DNA of 64,000 nt from Caprimulgus europaeus (lineage: Eukaryota; Chordata; Aves; Caprimulgiformes; Caprimulgidae): the NCBI GenBank assembly GCA_907165065.1, contig OU015528.1, positions 26,494,015 to 26,558,014 on the forward strand, read 5' to 3'. Numbering within the stretch: position 1 is the stretch's first letter; every line of letters begins with the position of its first letter. The notes under the pieces are model-generated. The model saw only the letters and a list, made by a program, of their open reading frames with translations, made no database searches and had not been told where the DNA came from. Shown here in pieces: positions 61,481 through 64,000 of this stretch. The translations under genes were made by a program, and so were the position numbers.

Positions 61481-63656
61481 CTATGCTGGTCATAGATTTC
61501 AAAATGAGTTCCCAGCTCTTTTTCTCTTGCTCTGACCTGAGGGATTCTTAGGTCCTCCAGGAACTGATGTGAATTGTGTAACCTTACACTCATAGCTTAA
61601 TTTGAAGTGCCTCTTGGTTCAAACCTAGTTGACGTGTAGAAAGAAATGCACATCAAAACAGAATCCCTTAGTTTCGAGGACAGATAATTTTTTGTGCACA
61701 TGCAGACAGCTTTAGAGTCTTGGTTGCTGATGCTGTGAGAATTTTGCAACTTGGAAATTATAGTAGAATTCAAATAACACATGACTTAGCACATTTGTCT
61801 TGTCCTGATATTGATCACTTCTGAGAGTGTGTTATTACTTATCTTTAGTGATACATCAAACTCATTTATTCAGAGCACTCAAATTAATTTATGCATGTCA
61901 GATTTTTTGAAAAGTTGCAGGGAACTATACAGGTGTCTATTGAAGAACTCGAATTTTGCTGTACTTCTCTATGGACCTCATAGCAATGGATTTTGCGTAC
62001 AAGTTAATTCTTCTGAAGTTTGATGAACGTTTCAGTGTGAAATTCTTAAGAAGATTGTTAGCTGCTATCCACTTCAGTCATACCAAATTTTAATCCTTTT
62101 GAGTGCACAGAGCATTACTTCATTCTTTTTTTTTTTTTGTTCCCAGCCAAACTGTGTTTGTAAGATGTGAAATATGCAAAACTTGGCAACTTAAGGTGGA
62201 TGAGACTTGTCTTCAAAGAGAAATTACAAAATGACGCACTTGTAAATCCCAGCTATACATGCTTTAAATTCGATCCTGAAGATTATCCGAGGTCCGGATT
62301 TTTGTAAAATAAGGATTGCCATGTTTGTAGACAAAGTACTCTGCATCAGTCATAATGTTGGTTCATATAATATAGGCTCCTGAGAAGTGGCTCATGTAGG
62401 ACATTTTGAATATCTCCTCTCAGTTTGTTTATCTGAATAGGTTTTCCTTTATTAATGAACAAAACTTGCTGCTACTACGTATGTTCATTGGTGGGTTTTT
62501 TTTTTTCCATATCCTGTGTGAAATTAGGAAGTAGTCTTAGTCCAGTCTTTAATACTAATGCGTTTGTGTATATAAACCAGATCTGCTTATCTGTGGAGTG
62601 CACAGGAAATATTTTGTAATAAATAAAAATAATAAAAAGGTCATTTTGTTGCTAGAAATTAAAGAAAACTGTCTGGCAAAATGTTGAAACTTAAACAATT
62701 GTTGATCTGTGAACAACTGAGATTCATCAGTCAGTTCTATATTTTGTTTTGGAAATCTTTTAAATCAGTGGCACGTTGCCTTTCCTCTGAAAATTTTATG
62801 TGGCTTTCTGAATATTAAACTTAAAGTTACCTCCCTCTTTAGGGTGGTAAAGCATAATATACCCCAGCTTTGGTAGATGCATAAACATTCAGAGTGAGGT
62901 TGAAGGCCATGCTGAAAATTGGTAGCAAAATGAGGGATAGAAGCCCACCAGTTGTGGCTTTCTGATCTCTCCTTGAAGTACCCTTCCACTTGGTGATTCA
63001 CCCCTTGCAGGTGCGGTATGTGATAACGGCATGCTCCAGAGGGGTGGTCTGAAGACTGTACATTAAGATTAAAATTGTGCTTTGGCAAGAATGGTTATTT
63101 TAAACCCAAACCATTGGTAGAATTTGAGGGTCACTGACTCCTCTCTCCGTAAAGCAGGATTTAATATTGAGGGTTCAGATGTGTCATAGGCCAAGGCGCT
63201 TATCTTGACATTATTGCTGTGCAATCACCTTTGCATTACATACAGGGAGTAGCTTGTTTCTTGGTTCACCCCCGCTGTATGTATTCTTTAATGAATGAAA
63301 CAGTAAACCAGTTTAAATATTTTATACTAATTTAAAACAGCGTATTATATTGTGGGAGGTCTTTATGCTTTGGATTTAAACTTTCTTGTAATGTAAACTG
63401 ATCTTTGTCTTGCTTATAGAAGAGAAACTTAGCCAAAGGGATTTATGAGATGGTGCTAAAAATGTACATAAGTCTGCTGTTCTGTTGCAATATTTGACAG
63501 CTCTTAAGGGACACCATACAAGAACCTCATTCTTTATTAAAAAACATGTGTGGAGAGAAATAAATATGGCAGTCACCCAAAGAAAATGGTCTTGCTTTTG
63601 ACAGAGATTGATAAGCAGAGTTCTAATCATATTCATTAGCACATGCCTTTTTTCTT

Positions 63657-63676
63657 TTAATAAATAAATAAATAAA
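63657..63676. repeat. TAAA microsatellite
   Basis: About four to five tandem TAAA units follow a short T-rich run. The tract is short and of no evident function. Confidence 0.7.
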
Positions 63677-64000
63677 ATCTCTGCCAGAACATCGAACCTC
63701 TCAGGTATTCACACGAGCTACTAGAGTAACTTGTTTATTCATATACGAAATGAGTTTCCGTATAATAGGTCATTGTGGTAGGTTCGTTATACCTGTCTGC
63801 AACTCCAGGCAAGGACTTGTCTGCTGAAATCTGTAGTTCAGAAGACCCATTGTATTAGGCTGCTAGCTAAATTAGTTTACCTTGGCTTATGTTATTTTGG
63901 GGGGGTGGAGGAGGGTGTCAGAACTTTTTGGAACAAGATAATAGGTAATAGATAACTTAAAAGTAGATTTTGGTTTACACTAAATATTTAATGACTTCAT

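Larger units (their letters stand above)
59101..64000 (+). other. PPHLN1: PPHLN1 intron sequence to the window edge
   Basis: No further PPHLN1 exon could be supported, although the gene must continue to the right. The stretch holds a 23-26-bp tandem repeat (61409-61480) and a short TAAA microsatellite (63657-63676). Confidence 0.55.

Noticed and set aside
1-64000. tRNA, rRNA, CRISPR, bacterial operon or phage features
   Set aside because: Nothing in the sequence supports them. The composition and repeats are those of a vertebrate chromosome.
58188-64000. Search for the next PPHLN1 exon
   Set aside because: AG-preceded segments such as the one after the T-rich tract near 62145 do not translate to anything resembling periphilin, so I did not annotate one.

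Overview
The window is vertebrate nuclear DNA, almost certainly from a bird. The evidence is CR1 LINE copies whose 3' ends carry the avian-type octamer tail (attctgtg repeats), avian-style endogenous retrovirus LTRs, short introns, and two recognisable genes whose conceptual translations closely follow their human orthologues as I recall them. The species cannot be fixed from the sequence alone.

Layout. About 1-14.7 kb is AT-rich DNA with no supported gene and only two short CR1 tails. An old, decayed CR1-like stretch lies near 14.8-15.2 kb. A solitary ~1 kb LTR with a perfect 5-bp target duplication lies at 16958-17967. A 1.9-kb 5'-truncated CR1 lies on the minus strand at 22961-24838. ZCRB1 (minus strand) has seven coding exons between 27723 and 34143 and gives a complete, uninterrupted 216-residue protein. 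Its probable 5' UTR exon lies in a CpG island at about 43.0-44.1 kb. The intervening intron 1 (~9 kb) is packed with transposons: two LTRs, a probable ERV relic and three CR1 fragments. PPHLN1 (plus strand) starts from the same island, head to head with ZCRB1. Its exons at 47891-47938, 49045-49136, 57065-57244 and 58126-58187 encode about 111 N-terminal residues, and the gene runs off the right edge. Its introns hold a second ~1 kb LTR, a 3.8-kb CR1 nested inside an older CR1, and a rearranged CR1 fragment.

The two genes share a bidirectional CpG/CCAAT/ETS promoter. ZCRB1 is an RNA-binding protein of the U11/U12 minor spliceosome. Periphilin is a subunit of the HUSH retroelement-silencing complex. 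Nothing shows that the two proteins work together; the sharing is at the promoter.

I found no CRISPR, operon, phage or other unexpected system. The most interesting observations are a PPHLN1 start codon split across an intron with a micro-uORF just upstream, possible tandem in-frame splice donors, an exactly reconstructible CR1-in-CR1 insertion, and a 32-nt (31/32) sequence shared by an intron and a CR1 deletion junction 3.1 kb away, which looks like templated filler DNA.
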